Positions 23,680 to 33,127 of a stretch of 64,000 nucleotides of DNA are shown here, one piece after another (position 1 is the stretch's first letter; each line of letters starts with the position of its first letter). The notes under the pieces were generated by a model. It did not search any database, had not been told where the DNA came from, and saw only the letters and a program-made list of their open reading frames with translations. The position numbers and the translations under genes were made by a program. The DNA comes from Peribacillus sp044761985 (GTDB lineage: Bacteria; Bacillota; Bacilli; Bacillales; DSM-1321), in assembly GCF_044761985.1 (NCBI RefSeq), contig NZ_JBIWDK010000009.1, positions 62,001 through 126,000 on the forward strand, written 5' to 3'.

Positions 23680-24657
23680 ATGGCTAGAAAGTTTCTTGTA
23701 TTGGGCGAAGTACGCGATGGTTCTCTTAGAAATGTATCGTTCGAAGCTATCGGAGCGGCTAAACTTGCTGCAGACGGCGGAGAAATCGTAGGTGTTTTAG
23801 TTGGTGACAGTGTTCAGTCTTTTGGGAGTGAATTGATTCAGTATGGTGCCGACCGAGTGGTAGTGGTCGAAAACGATCAATTAAAACAATATACATCAGA
23901 TGGATATGCTCAAAGTTTACTAGCTATTATCGAGCAAGAAAAACCAGAAGGCATTTTCTTCGGTCATACGGCATTAGGGAAAGACTTGGCTCCTAAATTA
24001 GCTGGCAAGCTGGAATCAGGTTTGATTTCAGATGTGACGTCCATTGAAGAAGAAGGCGGAAATATCGTCTTCACTCGCCCGATTTATTCAGGTAAGGCCT
24101 TTGAAAAGAAAATCGTTACAGACGGTATTGTATTCGCGACCATCCGTCCGAATAACATTGAACCTCTATCGAAAGATGAGTCCCGTTCTGGGGATGTATC
24201 TACATTAAATGTGGATATTAAAGATTTACGTACAATTATCAAGGATGTAGTAAGAAAGGCAAGTGAAGGGGTCGACCTTTCAGAAGCGAAAGTGGTCATC
24301 GCCGGTGGGCGAGGTGTGAAAAGTGAAGATGGTTTCGAACCTTTGAAAGAGCTTGCTGAAGTTCTTGGGGGAGCAGTTGGAGCCTCTCGTGGTGCGTGTG
24401 ATGCTGATTATTGCGATTACTCCTTGCAAATCGGACAAACGGGTAAAGTTGTTACGCCTGACCTTTATATTGCCTGCGGAATTTCCGGAGCCATCCAGCA
24501 TTTAGCAGGGATGTCCAACTCCAAAATCATCGTAGCCATCAATAAAGATCCTGAAGCCAATATTTTCAATGTGGCCGATTACGGAATCGTCGGGGACTTA
24601 TTCGAAGTTATCCCATTGTTAACGGAAGAATTCAAAAAGTTAAAGGTGAATGCTTGA
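23680..24657 (+). CDS. etfA: EtfA, electron transfer flavoprotein alpha subunit
   Basis: The 325-residue alpha subunit binds FAD. The C-terminal FAD domain (about 200-325) shows VIAGGRGVKSEDGFEPLKEL, GASRGACDADYC, QIGQTGKVVTPDLYIACGIS, GAIQHLAGMSNSKIIVAINK and PEANIFNVADYGIVGD, all in family order. GGAGG precedes the ATG at 23680. It ends the fad-etf operon and is followed by a terminator. Confidence 0.96.
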   Translation: MARKFLVLGEVRDGSLRNVSFEAIGAAKLAADGGEIVGVLVGDSVQSFGSELIQYGADRVVVVENDQLKQYTSDGYAQSLLAIIEQEKPEGIFFGHTALGKDLAPKLAGKLESGLISDVTSIEEEGGNIVFTRPIYSGKAFEKKIVTDGIVFATIRPNNIEPLSKDESRSGDVSTLNVDIKDLRTIIKDVVRKASEGVDLSEAKVVIAGGRGVKSEDGFEPLKELAEVLGGAVGASRGACDADYCDYSLQIGQTGKVVTPDLYIACGISGAIQHLAGMSNSKIIVAINKDPEANIFNVADYGIVGDLFEVIPLLTEEFKKLKVNA

Positions 24658-24675
24658 TTTGTAAGTTGATATAAA

Positions 24676-24722
24676 AGAAAAGGCGTCTGTCAGGGAATGA
24701 ACTGGCAAGCGCCTTTTCTTTT
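24676..24722 (+). terminator. Intrinsic terminator of the fad-etf operon
   Basis: AGAAAAGGCG and CGCCTTTTCT form the outer stem with an inner CAG/CTG pairing, followed by T-rich sequence. Confidence 0.85.
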
Positions 24723-24864
24723 TATGACAATCTATTAGGTTCTAGGCAGTATTTTTTCTCTGTTTATGGACATGCTACCATTGAAGCAAAATAATAGCAT
24801 CTGTTCCTGTTACAATGTTATACTGTCTATAGTTATTTGAGTACATTTTAGGAGGATAAAATAT

Positions 24865-25179
24865 ATGGCTATCGTAAATTCAACTGATCAAACATTCACA
24901 GCAGATACTAATGAAGGTGTCGTTCTTGTAGACTTTTGGGCTCCATGGTGTGGACCATGCAAAATGATCGCTCCTGTTCTTCACGAGTTAGATGAAGAAA
25001 TTGGCGACAAAGCAAAAATCGTAAAAGTGGACGTTGATGAAAACCAAGAAACAGCTGGAAAATTCGGCGTTATGAGCATCCCTACTTTAATCGTTCTTAA
25101 AGACGGTGAAGTTGTGGATAAAGTGGTTGGATTCCAACCGAAGGAAGCTCTTGCTGAACTTCTTGCTAAACACGCTTAA
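24865..25179 (+). CDS. trxA: TrxA, thioredoxin
   Basis: The 104-residue cytoplasmic disulfide reductase has the active site WCGPC at residues about 28-32 (FWAPWCGPCKMIAPVL) and the cis-proline in MSIPTLIVLKDG. AGGAGG precedes the ATG. Position between etfA and uvrC is the B. subtilis order. I did not find promoter boxes convincing enough to list. Confidence 0.97.
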   Translation: MAIVNSTDQTFTADTNEGVVLVDFWAPWCGPCKMIAPVLHELDEEIGDKAKIVKVDVDENQETAGKFGVMSIPTLIVLKDGEVVDKVVGFQPKEALAELLAKHA

Positions 25180-25194
25180 TTTGAATGAAGGAAG

Positions 25195-25227
25195 AGCTTC
25201 AGGTCTACGGACTTGAAGCTTTTTTTT
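25195..25227 (+). terminator. Intrinsic terminator of trxA
   Basis: AGCTTCA and TGAAGCT arms around a 12-base loop are followed by seven or eight T. Confidence 0.85.
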
Positions 25228-25278
25228 GTATCTTGATATATAATTGATTGTAGAATGGGAGAACAGGAGGCTGAATGC

Positions 25279-27051
25279 ATGAATCAACGGATAAAGAATA
25301 AACTTGCCCTTCTCCCTGATCAGCCTGGTTGTTATTTAATGAAGGATCGTCAGGGAACGATCATTTATGTTGGCAAGGCGAAAGTATTGAAAAACCGTGT
25401 CCGCTCATATTTCACGGGCTCACATGATGGGAAAACATTCAGGCTCGTAAATGAAATCGAGGATTTCGAGTATATCGTTACCTCCTCCAATATCGAGGCG
25501 CTTATTTTAGAACTGAATTTAATCAAAAAACACGATCCAAAATATAACGTCATGTTGAAGGATGACAAGACCTACCCATTCATCAAGTTGACGGCTGAAA
25601 AACACCCGCGTTTGATCATCACGAGAAAAGTCAAAAAAGATAAAGGGAAATACTTTGGTCCTTATCCCAATGCTTTTGCGGCCAATGAAACGAAAAAACT
25701 TCTGGATCGGATCTATCCATTAAGGAAATGTAATACGCTTCCAGACCGTGTCTGCCTATATTACCACCTTGGCCAGTGCTTGGCCCCTTGTGTATATGAT
25801 GTAGAGGAACGGGAATATAAGCAAATCGTCGATGATATTAACCGATTTTTAAATGGCGGTCATACCGAGATAAAGAAAGAACTCACGGAAAAAATGCTTG
25901 AAGCCTCTGAAATGCTCGATTTTGAACGGGCGAAGGAATATCGGGATAAAATTGCCCACATCGAGATTACAATGGAAAAACAGAAAATGATGACGACTGA
26001 TTTCATTGACAGGGACGTATTCGGTTTTGCCTATGATAAAGGGTGGATGTGCGTACAAGTATTTTTTGTGCGACAAGGGAAACTGATTGAAAGAGATGTT
26101 TCGCTCTTTCCGGTCTACGATGAACCGGAACAGGAGCTTCTTACGTATCTCGGACAGTTTTATGAAAAGGCCAATCACTTTAAGCCAAAAGAGATATTGT
26201 TGCCGGAGTCTGTTGATGCCGAGCTGGCGGAGAGCTTGCTTGGTGTAAAAACGCTTCATCCGAAAAGGGGCGCGAAAAAGGATATGCTGCAATTGGCAAA
26301 TAAAAACGCCTCCATCGCCCTTCAAGAGAAGTTCTCATTAATTGAACGGGATGAAGAAAGAACGATCAAGGCAGTGGAGAATTTAGGGGATAAGTTAGGC
26401 ATCTACACTCCACATCGTATCGAGGCTTTTGATAACTCGAATATTCAAGGAAGTGATCCTGTATCTGCTTTGGTCGTTTTCATTGATGGCAAGCCGGAAA
26501 AGCGGGAGTATCGAAAGTATAAAATTAAAACGGTGAAAGGGCCTGATGATTACGAATCGATGCGTGAAGTTGTCCGAAGAAGATATTCACGCGTCTTAAA
26601 AGATGGCCTTCCACTTCCTGACTTGATCATCATCGATGGAGGGAAAGGACATGTGGAGGCCGTTCGGGACATTTTGGAAAATGAACTCGGTCTCGATATT
26701 CCGCTTTCTGGCCTTATTAAGGATGAAAAACACAGGACATCCCAATTGATGATTGGAAACCCGCTCGAACTGATTCCACTTGATTCGCGAAGTCAGGAAT
26801 TTTACTTGCTACAAAGAATCCAAGATGAAGTGCATCGGTTCGCGATTACCTTCCATCGCCAGCTTCGTGGGAAAAATGCCATTCATTCACTTCTGGATGA
26901 TATTCCAGGTGTAGGTGAGAAAAGAAGAAAGCAGCTGTTACGGCATTTCGGGTCATTGAAAAAAATGAAAGAGGCCTCAGTCGAACAGATAATCGAAGCG
27001 GGAATGCCTAAAAATGTAGCGGATGGAATCTTTAGAAAATTACAAGAATGA
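25279..27051 (+). CDS. uvrC: UvrC, excinuclease ABC subunit C
   Basis: The 590-residue nucleotide-excision repair nuclease makes the 3' and 5' incisions. It has an N-terminal GIY-YIG domain (QPGCYLMKD and IIYVGKAKVLKNRVRSYF), a Cys-rich segment CNTLPDRVCLYYHLGQCLAPC (three intervening parts), a UVR motif near residue 200 (EMLDFERAKEYRDKI), a C-terminal RNase H-like endonuclease domain (IEAFDNSNIQGSDPVSALVV) and a terminal helix-hairpin-helix (LDDIPGVGEKRRKQLLRHF). CAGGAGG supports the ATG at 25279 rather than one 24 bases upstream. Confidence 0.96.
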   Translation: MNQRIKNKLALLPDQPGCYLMKDRQGTIIYVGKAKVLKNRVRSYFTGSHDGKTFRLVNEIEDFEYIVTSSNIEALILELNLIKKHDPKYNVMLKDDKTYPFIKLTAEKHPRLIITRKVKKDKGKYFGPYPNAFAANETKKLLDRIYPLRKCNTLPDRVCLYYHLGQCLAPCVYDVEEREYKQIVDDINRFLNGGHTEIKKELTEKMLEASEMLDFERAKEYRDKIAHIEITMEKQKMMTTDFIDRDVFGFAYDKGWMCVQVFFVRQGKLIERDVSLFPVYDEPEQELLTYLGQFYEKANHFKPKEILLPESVDAELAESLLGVKTLHPKRGAKKDMLQLANKNASIALQEKFSLIERDEERTIKAVENLGDKLGIYTPHRIEAFDNSNIQGSDPVSALVVFIDGKPEKREYRKYKIKTVKGPDDYESMREVVRRRYSRVLKDGLPLPDLIIIDGGKGHVEAVRDILENELGLDIPLSGLIKDEKHRTSQLMIGNPLELIPLDSRSQEFYLLQRIQDEVHRFAITFHRQLRGKNAIHSLLDDIPGVGEKRRKQLLRHFGSLKKMKEASVEQIIEAGMPKNVADGIFRKLQE

Positions 27052-27053
27052 CC

Positions 27054-27082
27054 TTGCGAGTGTCTTTTTCCTATGCTATGCT
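27054..27082 (+). promoter_or_regulatory. Sigma-A-type promoter of lysC
   Basis: TTGCGA, 17 bases, TATGCT immediately after the uvrC stop and about 30 bases before the riboswitch. Confidence 0.6.
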
Positions 27083-27109
27083 TAAAAGGGATTTTTAAAC
27101 AAGACAATT

Positions 27110-27350
27110 TAAAGTGCTGATAGAGGTGCGGAATTCAATAGTAAAAACCTAGAGAAGTATGAGCTTCAATGAAGGGTTTTGAAAGGGAATGACGCCGAAG
27201 GAAAACAAGACTCATACCTTGTTTTTCTGGTCTGACCATTTAAAAGATGGCAGATTGTCAGGGTTGATACCTTGGAGAGCTATCTCACTGTGATTACTGA
27301 ACGGATACGTAACCACAGCAATGAGATATTCTCATTGCTTTTTTTATTGC
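27110..27350 (+). promoter_or_regulatory. Lysine riboswitch (L-box) upstream of lysC
   Basis: L-box sequences are present in order: GATAGAGGTGC near 27119, GAAGGGTTTTGAAAGGGAATGA near 27173 (two adjoining blocks), GCCGAAGG near 27192, GGTTGATACCTTGGAGAGCT near 27262 and ACTGTGATTACTGAACGGA near 27288. GCAATGAG/CTCATTGC with a T run (27318-27345) is the regulated terminator. Lysine binding should favour termination before lysC. Confidence 0.92.
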
Positions 27351-27378
27351 CTAAAAAAGATAGAGAGGGTGCATGAGA

Positions 27379-28611
27379 ATGGCACTGATTGTACAAAAAT
27401 TTGGCGGTACTTCTGTAGGGAGTGTCGAGAAAATCAAACATGTCGCTAATCGTGTAATCGAGGAAGCTGAAAAAGGTAATGACGTCGTTGTCGTTGTTTC
27501 GGCAATGGGGAAGACAACGGATGAATTGGTTTCCATGGCAAGAGATATTTCCGCATCCCCTAGTAAGAGGGAAATGGATATGTTATTGACGACCGGGGAA
27601 CAAGTTACGATTGCCTTGTTAACGATGGCATTGGTGGAAAAGGGGCATGAAGCCGTATCCTTTACGGGCTGGCAGGCTGGGATGCAGACAGAGTCCGTTC
27701 ACGGAAATGCGCGAATTTTAAATATCGATGCTTCCAGAATTCAAGCGCAGTTACAAGCAAAAAAGATCGTCATCGTTGCCGGTTTTCAAGGAATGGATGA
27801 ACATGGGGAAATCACGACATTGGGTCGGGGCGGTTCCGATACAACGGCGGTTGCCATAGCCGCAGCACTACACGCAAACCGATGCGATATTTATACCGAT
27901 GTAACCGGTGTTTTCACAACAGATCCACGCTACATAAAAAACGCCAGGAAATTAACATCCGTATCTTATGACGAAATGTTGGAGCTGGCCCATTTAGGGG
28001 CTGGGGTCCTGCACCCACGGGCCGTTGAATATGCAAAAAACTATCAAATCTCGCTTGAAGTCCGTTCAAGCTTAGAAAAAGAATCTGGGACCATCATTGA
28101 GGAGGAAGCGAATATGGAAGAGAATTTAATTGTACGGGGTATTGCTTTTGAGGATAGCATCACAAGAGTTACAGTGAACGGCTTGCCTCGGTCACTTGGT
28201 GTATTATCCACGATTTTCACGACACTGGCGAAAAATCACATAAATGTAGATATCATCATCCAGAGCATGACATCAGAAGATACGACCAATCTCTCTTTCT
28301 CTATTAAAAGCGAAGATACAAAAGCAGCTTTAATGGTTCTTGAAAACAATAAAAGCCAGTTGGAATTTGATGGTATAGAAACGGAAGGCGAGTTGGCTAA
28401 AGTCTCTATCGTCGGTTCAGGAATGGTTTCCAATCCCGGAGTGGCCGCAGAGATGTTTGAAGTCATGGCGAATACAGGGATCCAAGTGAAAATGGTCAGC
28501 ACTTCGGAAATCAAAGTTTCTACCGTCGTAAACGAAAAGGAAATGGTCAAAGCGGTCGAAGCGCTTCACGAGGCGTTCAAACTGGGACAGCACGCCAAAG
28601 TCCTTGCCTGA
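27379..28611 (+). CDS. lysC: LysC, lysine-sensitive aspartokinase II (alpha and beta subunits)
   Basis: The 410-residue enzyme phosphorylates aspartate, the first step to lysine, methionine and threonine. The N-terminal kinase domain (about 1-240) has IVQKFGGTSVGSVEKI, VAGFQGMDEHGEITTLGRGGSDTTA and PRYIKNARKL. Two ACT domains (about 260-400) follow, with IVSIVGSGMVSNPGVAAEMF in part. Two ATGs are in frame. GAGAGGG lies too close to the first (27373), so the second, giving MALIVQKF as in B. subtilis, is preferred. An internal start for the beta subunit is marked separately. Confidence 0.95.
   Translation: MALIVQKFGGTSVGSVEKIKHVANRVIEEAEKGNDVVVVVSAMGKTTDELVSMARDISASPSKREMDMLLTTGEQVTIALLTMALVEKGHEAVSFTGWQAGMQTESVHGNARILNIDASRIQAQLQAKKIVIVAGFQGMDEHGEITTLGRGGSDTTAVAIAAALHANRCDIYTDVTGVFTTDPRYIKNARKLTSVSYDEMLELAHLGAGVLHPRAVEYAKNYQISLEVRSSLEKESGTIIEEEANMEENLIVRGIAFEDSITRVTVNGLPRSLGVLSTIFTTLAKNHINVDIIIQSMTSEDTTNLSFSIKSEDTKAALMVLENNKSQLEFDGIETEGELAKVSIVGSGMVSNPGVAAEMFEVMANTGIQVKMVSTSEIKVSTVVNEKEMVKAVEALHEAFKLGQHAKVLA
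28099..28116 (+). other. lysC: Internal ribosome binding site and start for the LysC beta subunit
   Basis: GAGGAGGAA at 28099-28107 is followed seven bases later by an in-frame ATG at 28114 (MEENLIVRGIAFED). In B. subtilis the same position starts the separate beta subunit of aspartokinase II, so this gene very likely makes two products ending at 28611. Confidence 0.85.
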
Positions 28612-28655
28612 TTGATTAAAACTGATGAAAAGATGTACCTAATGCTTTTATAAAG

Positions 28656-28688
28656 AAAAAGGGCACCTAAAAAAAGGTTGCCCTTTTT
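28656..28688 (+). terminator. Intrinsic terminator of lysC
   Basis: AAAAAGGGCA pairs with TGCCCTTTTT around a 13-base loop; the flanking A and T runs could also serve the convergent gene. Confidence 0.88.
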
Positions 28689-28718
28689 CGGTGCCCGGAC
28701 TCTATGGAAAGATTAAGA

Positions 28719-29069
28719 TTAAAGATAATAGACGGCTAGAGAGAGTAGCAGGATGCAAAATAGGATAAGACCTACGACAAGGGTGAAGGAAGAGGAAAGG
28801 GAGATGATATCGGAAAGTTTAGGGATGTCTTCTTTTTCCTCCCCTACATGCTGATTTTGTATTTGGAATACTCTCCGGAAACTATAAAAGACTACGTCGA
28901 AAAATCCTCGTTGGACGACGAAAGTAACCAATGCTAGAAGAATCAGTCCTCCACTGATGTAAAAGGTCATATTAATAAAATTCAATAGAGAGAGAGCTTG
29001 ATGGAATATAAGGGATAACAAAATGGATAGCACGATACCAAATCCCGTACCTATAAGTATTTTTTTCAT
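28719..29069 (-). CDS. Small membrane protein, probably DUF3899 family
   Basis: The 116-residue protein has three hydrophobic segments (about 5-25, 30-55 and 92-116) separated by a basic/amphipathic stretch with GFFDVVFYSFRRVF, which resembles the DUF3899 family. Function is unknown. GAGGT precedes the ATG at 29069. It is convergent with lysC and divergent from oppA, and has no counterpart at this place in B. subtilis. The 297 bases between it and oppA are AT-rich with a TATAAT at 29321-29326 that could be the oppA -10 box; I see no good -35. Confidence 0.6.
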   Translation of the reverse strand: MKKILIGTGFGIVLSILLSLIFHQALSLLNFINMTFYISGGLILLALVTFVVQRGFFDVVFYSFRRVFQIQNQHVGEEKEDIPKLSDIISLSSSFTLVVGLILFCILLLSLAVYYL

Positions 29070-29366
29070 TCTTTTTACCTCGATTTTCTTTTTATAAGTA
29101 TATCAAAAACACTAAATAAACAAAAATGATTTTTTGAAATAGTTTGAAAAAACGATAGGGGAAAACATAATAGTATTCTAAAAAATCCGATAAAACGCCG
29201 TAAGCAGCACTTTAAAGCCTTAAAGTAGTAAAAACCTAGGTTTTCCTTGGTTTTTGACCATTTTTAATTTTTTAGAAATAATTTATTATTCTAACTTATA
29301 TACAAAATCAAAAAAATCAGTATAATGAAAATATGATTTTAAAATATAGAAAGAAGGTCAAAGTAG

Positions 29367-31043
29367 ATGAAAAAATCTAAATTCACAATCTTTGCTGGTC
29401 TTATGCTAGTTCTTAGCGTCATTCTAGCAGCATGTGGCGGCAATTCAGATAATTCTGAGAAGAAGTCAGATGGAACGAAACTAGCTGAAAAACAAGAGAT
29501 TAGTATTATGAGTAAATCCGAAATCCCGGTCATGGATTCCGTTAAAACAACAGATACAGTAGGATTCAACTATTTGAACAATGTGAACGAAGGCTTATAT
29601 ACGATTGATAAGGACGGAGAGACAGTGCCGGCTCTTGTTGACGGAGAACCTGAAGTCAGTAAAGACGGAAAAACGTATACGTTTAAATTAATAGATTCAA
29701 AGTGGTCGAATGGTGACCCAGTTACGGCACATGATTTCGTTTTTGCTTTTAAACGGGCGATGGATCCTGAAGTAGCTTCTGAATATGGTCCATATATGAT
29801 GAATGGCAAAATCGCAGGTGCAACAGAAATTACGAAGGCAGCGGCTGAAAAGAAAAAATACGATTTAGACAGCCTTGGTGTGCAAGCGGTTGACGACAAA
29901 ACATTGGAAATTACGTTTGAAAAACCACTTGCATACTGGAAAGAGTATTTATCGTTTGCGACATTCTTCCCACAAAACGAAAAGTTCGTTACAGAACAAG
30001 GTGACAAGTACGCTACAAGTGCAGAAACGCTCTTATACAATGGTCCCTTTGTCATGAGTTCTTGGAATGGCCCAACTGCGACAGAATGGGAACTTCAAAA
30101 GAACAAGAATTACCGCGATGCGGATTCAGTTAAATTAGAGAAAATCACGGTTAATGTTTCAAAAGATAACAATGCACAAGTAAATGCATTTGAAGCTGGC
30201 GAAGCAGACATTACGGATTTACTGACATCTGAACTTGTCCCACAATATGAAGGGGACGAGCGGTTGCAAACTAACTTGGCACCGACCATATTCTGGATGA
30301 AGATGAACCAGAAAAATGAAGCACTTAAGAATGTCAATATCCGCGAAGCGCTTGCAAAAGCTTTCAATAAAGAAGATCTTGCATCGAGCGTGCTGGGCGA
30401 TGGTTCAGTTGCAGCCAACTACTTCGTGCCAAAAGATTTCGTTAGTTATGATGGAAAAGACTTCCGTTCGGCAAATGAAGATTTGATTACGTTTAACGAA
30501 AAAGAAGCAAAAGCTGCTTGGGAAAAAGGATTAAAAGAGTTGGGCGTGAAAGAACTTACCCTTCGATATATGGGGGATGAAACCGATTCTGCGAAAAAAA
30601 TCGGTGAGTATATGAAGAACCAATTGGAGAAAAACCTTCCTGGTTTAACAATCAAAGTCGAAAGCGTTCCATTCTCGATTCGATTGGATCGTACGAAAAA
30701 AGGCGATTATGATTTGGTCGTATCAGGTTGGGGCCCGGATTATAAAGATGCCATCTCATATACCGATCTTTGGTTAACAGGTGGAACAAATAATGAAATG
30801 GACTATTCTAATCCAGAATACGATGCACTGATCAATAAAGCCACAAACGAATTGACGGACGATCCGGCAGCATATGCGAAAGCCATGCAAGATGCTGAAA
30901 AGCTATTCTTGACTGAGGACTTCGGAATCGCACCAATTTATCAACGAGTAGAGAACATCCTAGTAAATCCTAAAGTCAAAGGAATTGTTAAGAGTGACTT
31001 AGGTCCACATTATTACTACAAAGGTGTAACAGTAGTAGAATAA
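29367..31043 (+). CDS. oppA: OppA-type oligopeptide-binding lipoprotein
   Basis: The 558-residue extracellular solute-binding protein belongs to family 5. A lipoprotein signal ends LSVILAACGG, with the lipidated Cys at residue 23. The SBP_bac_5 core follows, with YTFKLIDSKWSNGDPVTAHDFVFAF and NVNIREALAKAFNKE in order. It delivers peptides to OppBCDF. AGAAGG precedes the ATG. It is separated from oppB by a 15-bp hairpin, a layout that usually gives extra oppA mRNA. Peptide length preference cannot be read from sequence. Confidence 0.92.
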   Translation: MKKSKFTIFAGLMLVLSVILAACGGNSDNSEKKSDGTKLAEKQEISIMSKSEIPVMDSVKTTDTVGFNYLNNVNEGLYTIDKDGETVPALVDGEPEVSKDGKTYTFKLIDSKWSNGDPVTAHDFVFAFKRAMDPEVASEYGPYMMNGKIAGATEITKAAAEKKKYDLDSLGVQAVDDKTLEITFEKPLAYWKEYLSFATFFPQNEKFVTEQGDKYATSAETLLYNGPFVMSSWNGPTATEWELQKNKNYRDADSVKLEKITVNVSKDNNAQVNAFEAGEADITDLLTSELVPQYEGDERLQTNLAPTIFWMKMNQKNEALKNVNIREALAKAFNKEDLASSVLGDGSVAANYFVPKDFVSYDGKDFRSANEDLITFNEKEAKAAWEKGLKELGVKELTLRYMGDETDSAKKIGEYMKNQLEKNLPGLTIKVESVPFSIRLDRTKKGDYDLVVSGWGPDYKDAISYTDLWLTGGTNNEMDYSNPEYDALINKATNELTDDPAAYAKAMQDAEKLFLTEDFGIAPIYQRVENILVNPKVKGIVKSDLGPHYYYKGVTVVE

Positions 31044-31063
31044 GCATCTTCTAAAACAAACTA

Positions 31064-31100
31064 GAAAAGAGAGTATATCACTAGTATATACTCTCTTTTC
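31064..31100 (+). terminator. Attenuating hairpin between oppA and oppB
   Basis: GAAAAGAGAGTATAT and ATATACTCTCTTTTC form a perfect 15-bp stem around a 7-base loop, 20 bases after the oppA stop. A T run lies inside the descending stem but none follows, so partial termination or 3'-end protection of oppA mRNA is likely. Confidence 0.7.
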
Positions 31101-31152
31101 ACTATAAAACTATTGTCGAAAAAGTGAGAATTTTATTTTGTGAGGTGTACAA

Positions 31153-32082
31153 ATGGCCAGATATCTAACGCAACGGATCATATATATGTTAATTACTTTG
31201 TTTATCATCGCGAGCTTGACGTTCTTCCTCATGAAGTTGATCCCGGGCTCTCCATTTGCAAATGCAAGCAAGTTATCGGAGGCTCAATTCCAAATCATGG
31301 AGAACAAGTATGGATTGAATGAGCCGGTGCCTGTCCAGTATGGGAAATACATGTTGAACCTAGTTCAGGGAGATTTGGGAGTTTCATTCCAATTCAATAA
31401 TACACCAGTCACGCAATTGCTGGGCGAAAGGATTCAGCCTTCCTTGGTATTAGGATTTCAAGCAATGTTTTTCGGAACGATTTTTGGGATTATTCTGGGT
31501 GTGATAGGAGCCCTCAAACAAAATACATGGGTCGATTATGGAACAACATTCATAGCGGTCTTGGGTAAATCGATACCAAGTTTCGTGTTTGCCGGTTTGC
31601 TGCAATATTATGTTGGAGTGAAGATGGGATGGCTGCCCGTCATGTTCTGGAAGGGTTGGGAGTACAGCATTATGCCAACGCTTGCCTTAGCGATGTTCCC
31701 TATAGCCACATCTGCCCGTTTCATGAGGACGGAAATGATCGATGTACTCGGTTCGGATTATATCACCCTCGCTAAAGCGAAGGGGGCAAGTAATTTTGAA
31801 GTGGCGTTTAAACATGGACTGCGAAATGCTTTGATTCCTGTCATAACTGTACTCGGACCATTAACAGTGTCACTTATGACGGGTTCACTCGTCATTGAAC
31901 AAATATTCGGTATACCTGGAATCGGGGAACAATTCGTTAAATCGATAACGGTGAATGATTACTCGGTAATCATGGGAACGACATTGCTGTTTTCATTCCT
32001 CTTTATCGTCATCGTTCTATTGGTCGACATTCTCTACGGTATTATCGATCCACGTATTAGGTTAGCAGGGGGGAAAAAATAA
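31153..32082 (+). CDS. oppB: OppB, oligopeptide ABC transporter permease
   Basis: The 309-residue inner-membrane permease has about six transmembrane helices. The BPD_transp_1 EAA loop is visible as DYITLAKAKGASNFEVAFKH near residue 200, and the C-terminus shows GSLVIEQIFGIPGIGEQFV. The DppB/OppB N-terminal opening is RYLTQRIIYMLITLFIIASL. GAGGTG precedes the ATG. The stop overlaps the oppC start by one base (TAATG), which implies translational coupling. Confidence 0.94.
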   Translation: MARYLTQRIIYMLITLFIIASLTFFLMKLIPGSPFANASKLSEAQFQIMENKYGLNEPVPVQYGKYMLNLVQGDLGVSFQFNNTPVTQLLGERIQPSLVLGFQAMFFGTIFGIILGVIGALKQNTWVDYGTTFIAVLGKSIPSFVFAGLLQYYVGVKMGWLPVMFWKGWEYSIMPTLALAMFPIATSARFMRTEMIDVLGSDYITLAKAKGASNFEVAFKHGLRNALIPVITVLGPLTVSLMTGSLVIEQIFGIPGIGEQFVKSITVNDYSVIMGTTLLFSFLFIVIVLLVDILYGIIDPRIRLAGGKK

Positions 32083-33110
32083 TGGCAAACAAAATAGTGA
32101 GAATGTCAAAAAGTCAATTTGCGCCTGCCATTATGGACGCCACCATAAGCGAAGCGATCAATAAACCAAGCATAAGTTTCTGGCAGGATTCTTGGATGCG
32201 TATCCGTAAAAATAAAGCAGCCCTAGTCAGTATGGTTTTAATTGCTTTGGTCTTTATTTTTGCTTGGGTGGGTCCCCTTATTAGTGGACATGGATTAGAT
32301 GAACAAGATTTAAAGAGAACCAATTTACCAGCGAAAATTCCAGGATTGGAAAATGTAAGTTGGCTTCCTTTTGATGGTACAAGGACAATGGCCAATGGTA
32401 ATGTGGTGGATGTTTACGAACAAAAAAACATTGAAGAGCATTACTGGTTCGGAACGGACGGACTTGGCCGGGATGTACTTACCCGAGTGGCCAAGGGGAT
32501 TCAAATATCTTTGTATATCGCCTTTTTAGCGGCTTTGCTTGATATGCTTATCGGCGTAGCGTATGGAGCCATTTCTGGATATTACGGCGGGAAACTTGAT
32601 AATGTCATGCAACGTATTGTCGAAGTCGTTTCAGGTGTCCCTAACCTAGTTGTGGTCATTTTAATGATCCTTGTTTTCGAGCCTGGGATCATGTCCATCA
32701 CGATTGCCCTAGCCATTACGAGCTGGACAAGCATGTCCCGTGTCGTTCGTGCTCAGGTGATGAAATTAAAAGAACAAGAATTCGTCTTGGCTTCGCGGAC
32801 ATTGGGAAGCTCAAATTTCAAAATCATTTTAAAACATTTGCTACCAAACTTAGCGAGCGTCATCATCATCAATACGATGTTCACCATTCCGAGTGCGATA
32901 TTCTTCGAAGCTTTCTTGAGTTTCATTGGACTGGGTCTACAATCACCACTTGCATCCCTTGGAACGTTGATTAACGATGGATTCAAAACGCTTAGACTAT
33001 ACCCACATCTGATGTTATTCCCAGCATTTTTCATCAGTCTGATCATGGTTTGCTTCAATATGATCGCCGATGGGCTTCGTGATGCATTGGATCCAAAAAT
33101 GCGAGATTAA
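32082..33110 (+). CDS. oppC: OppC, oligopeptide ABC transporter permease
   Basis: The 342-residue permease has an N-terminal OppC_N cytoplasmic/TM segment (SFWQDSWMRIRKNKAALVSM), the conserved HYWFGTDGLGRDVLTRV before the core, and an EAA loop EFVLASRTLGSSNFKIILKH near residue 230. The C-terminal GDGLRDALDP-type signature appears as ADGLRDALDPKMRD. It pairs with OppB to form the membrane channel. It overlaps oppB by one base; oppD follows after 17 bases. Confidence 0.94.
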   Translation: MANKIVRMSKSQFAPAIMDATISEAINKPSISFWQDSWMRIRKNKAALVSMVLIALVFIFAWVGPLISGHGLDEQDLKRTNLPAKIPGLENVSWLPFDGTRTMANGNVVDVYEQKNIEEHYWFGTDGLGRDVLTRVAKGIQISLYIAFLAALLDMLIGVAYGAISGYYGGKLDNVMQRIVEVVSGVPNLVVVILMILVFEPGIMSITIALAITSWTSMSRVVRAQVMKLKEQEFVLASRTLGSSNFKIILKHLLPNLASVIIINTMFTIPSAIFFEAFLSFIGLGLQSPLASLGTLINDGFKTLRLYPHLMLFPAFFISLIMVCFNMIADGLRDALDPKMRD

Positions 33111-33127
33111 GAGAAGGAGGAAATGAA

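Noticed and set aside
29570..30655. 161-, 102- and 69-codon minus-strand ORFs opposite oppA
   Set aside because: Antisense to a well-conserved gene, no ribosome binding sites and no recognisable domains.
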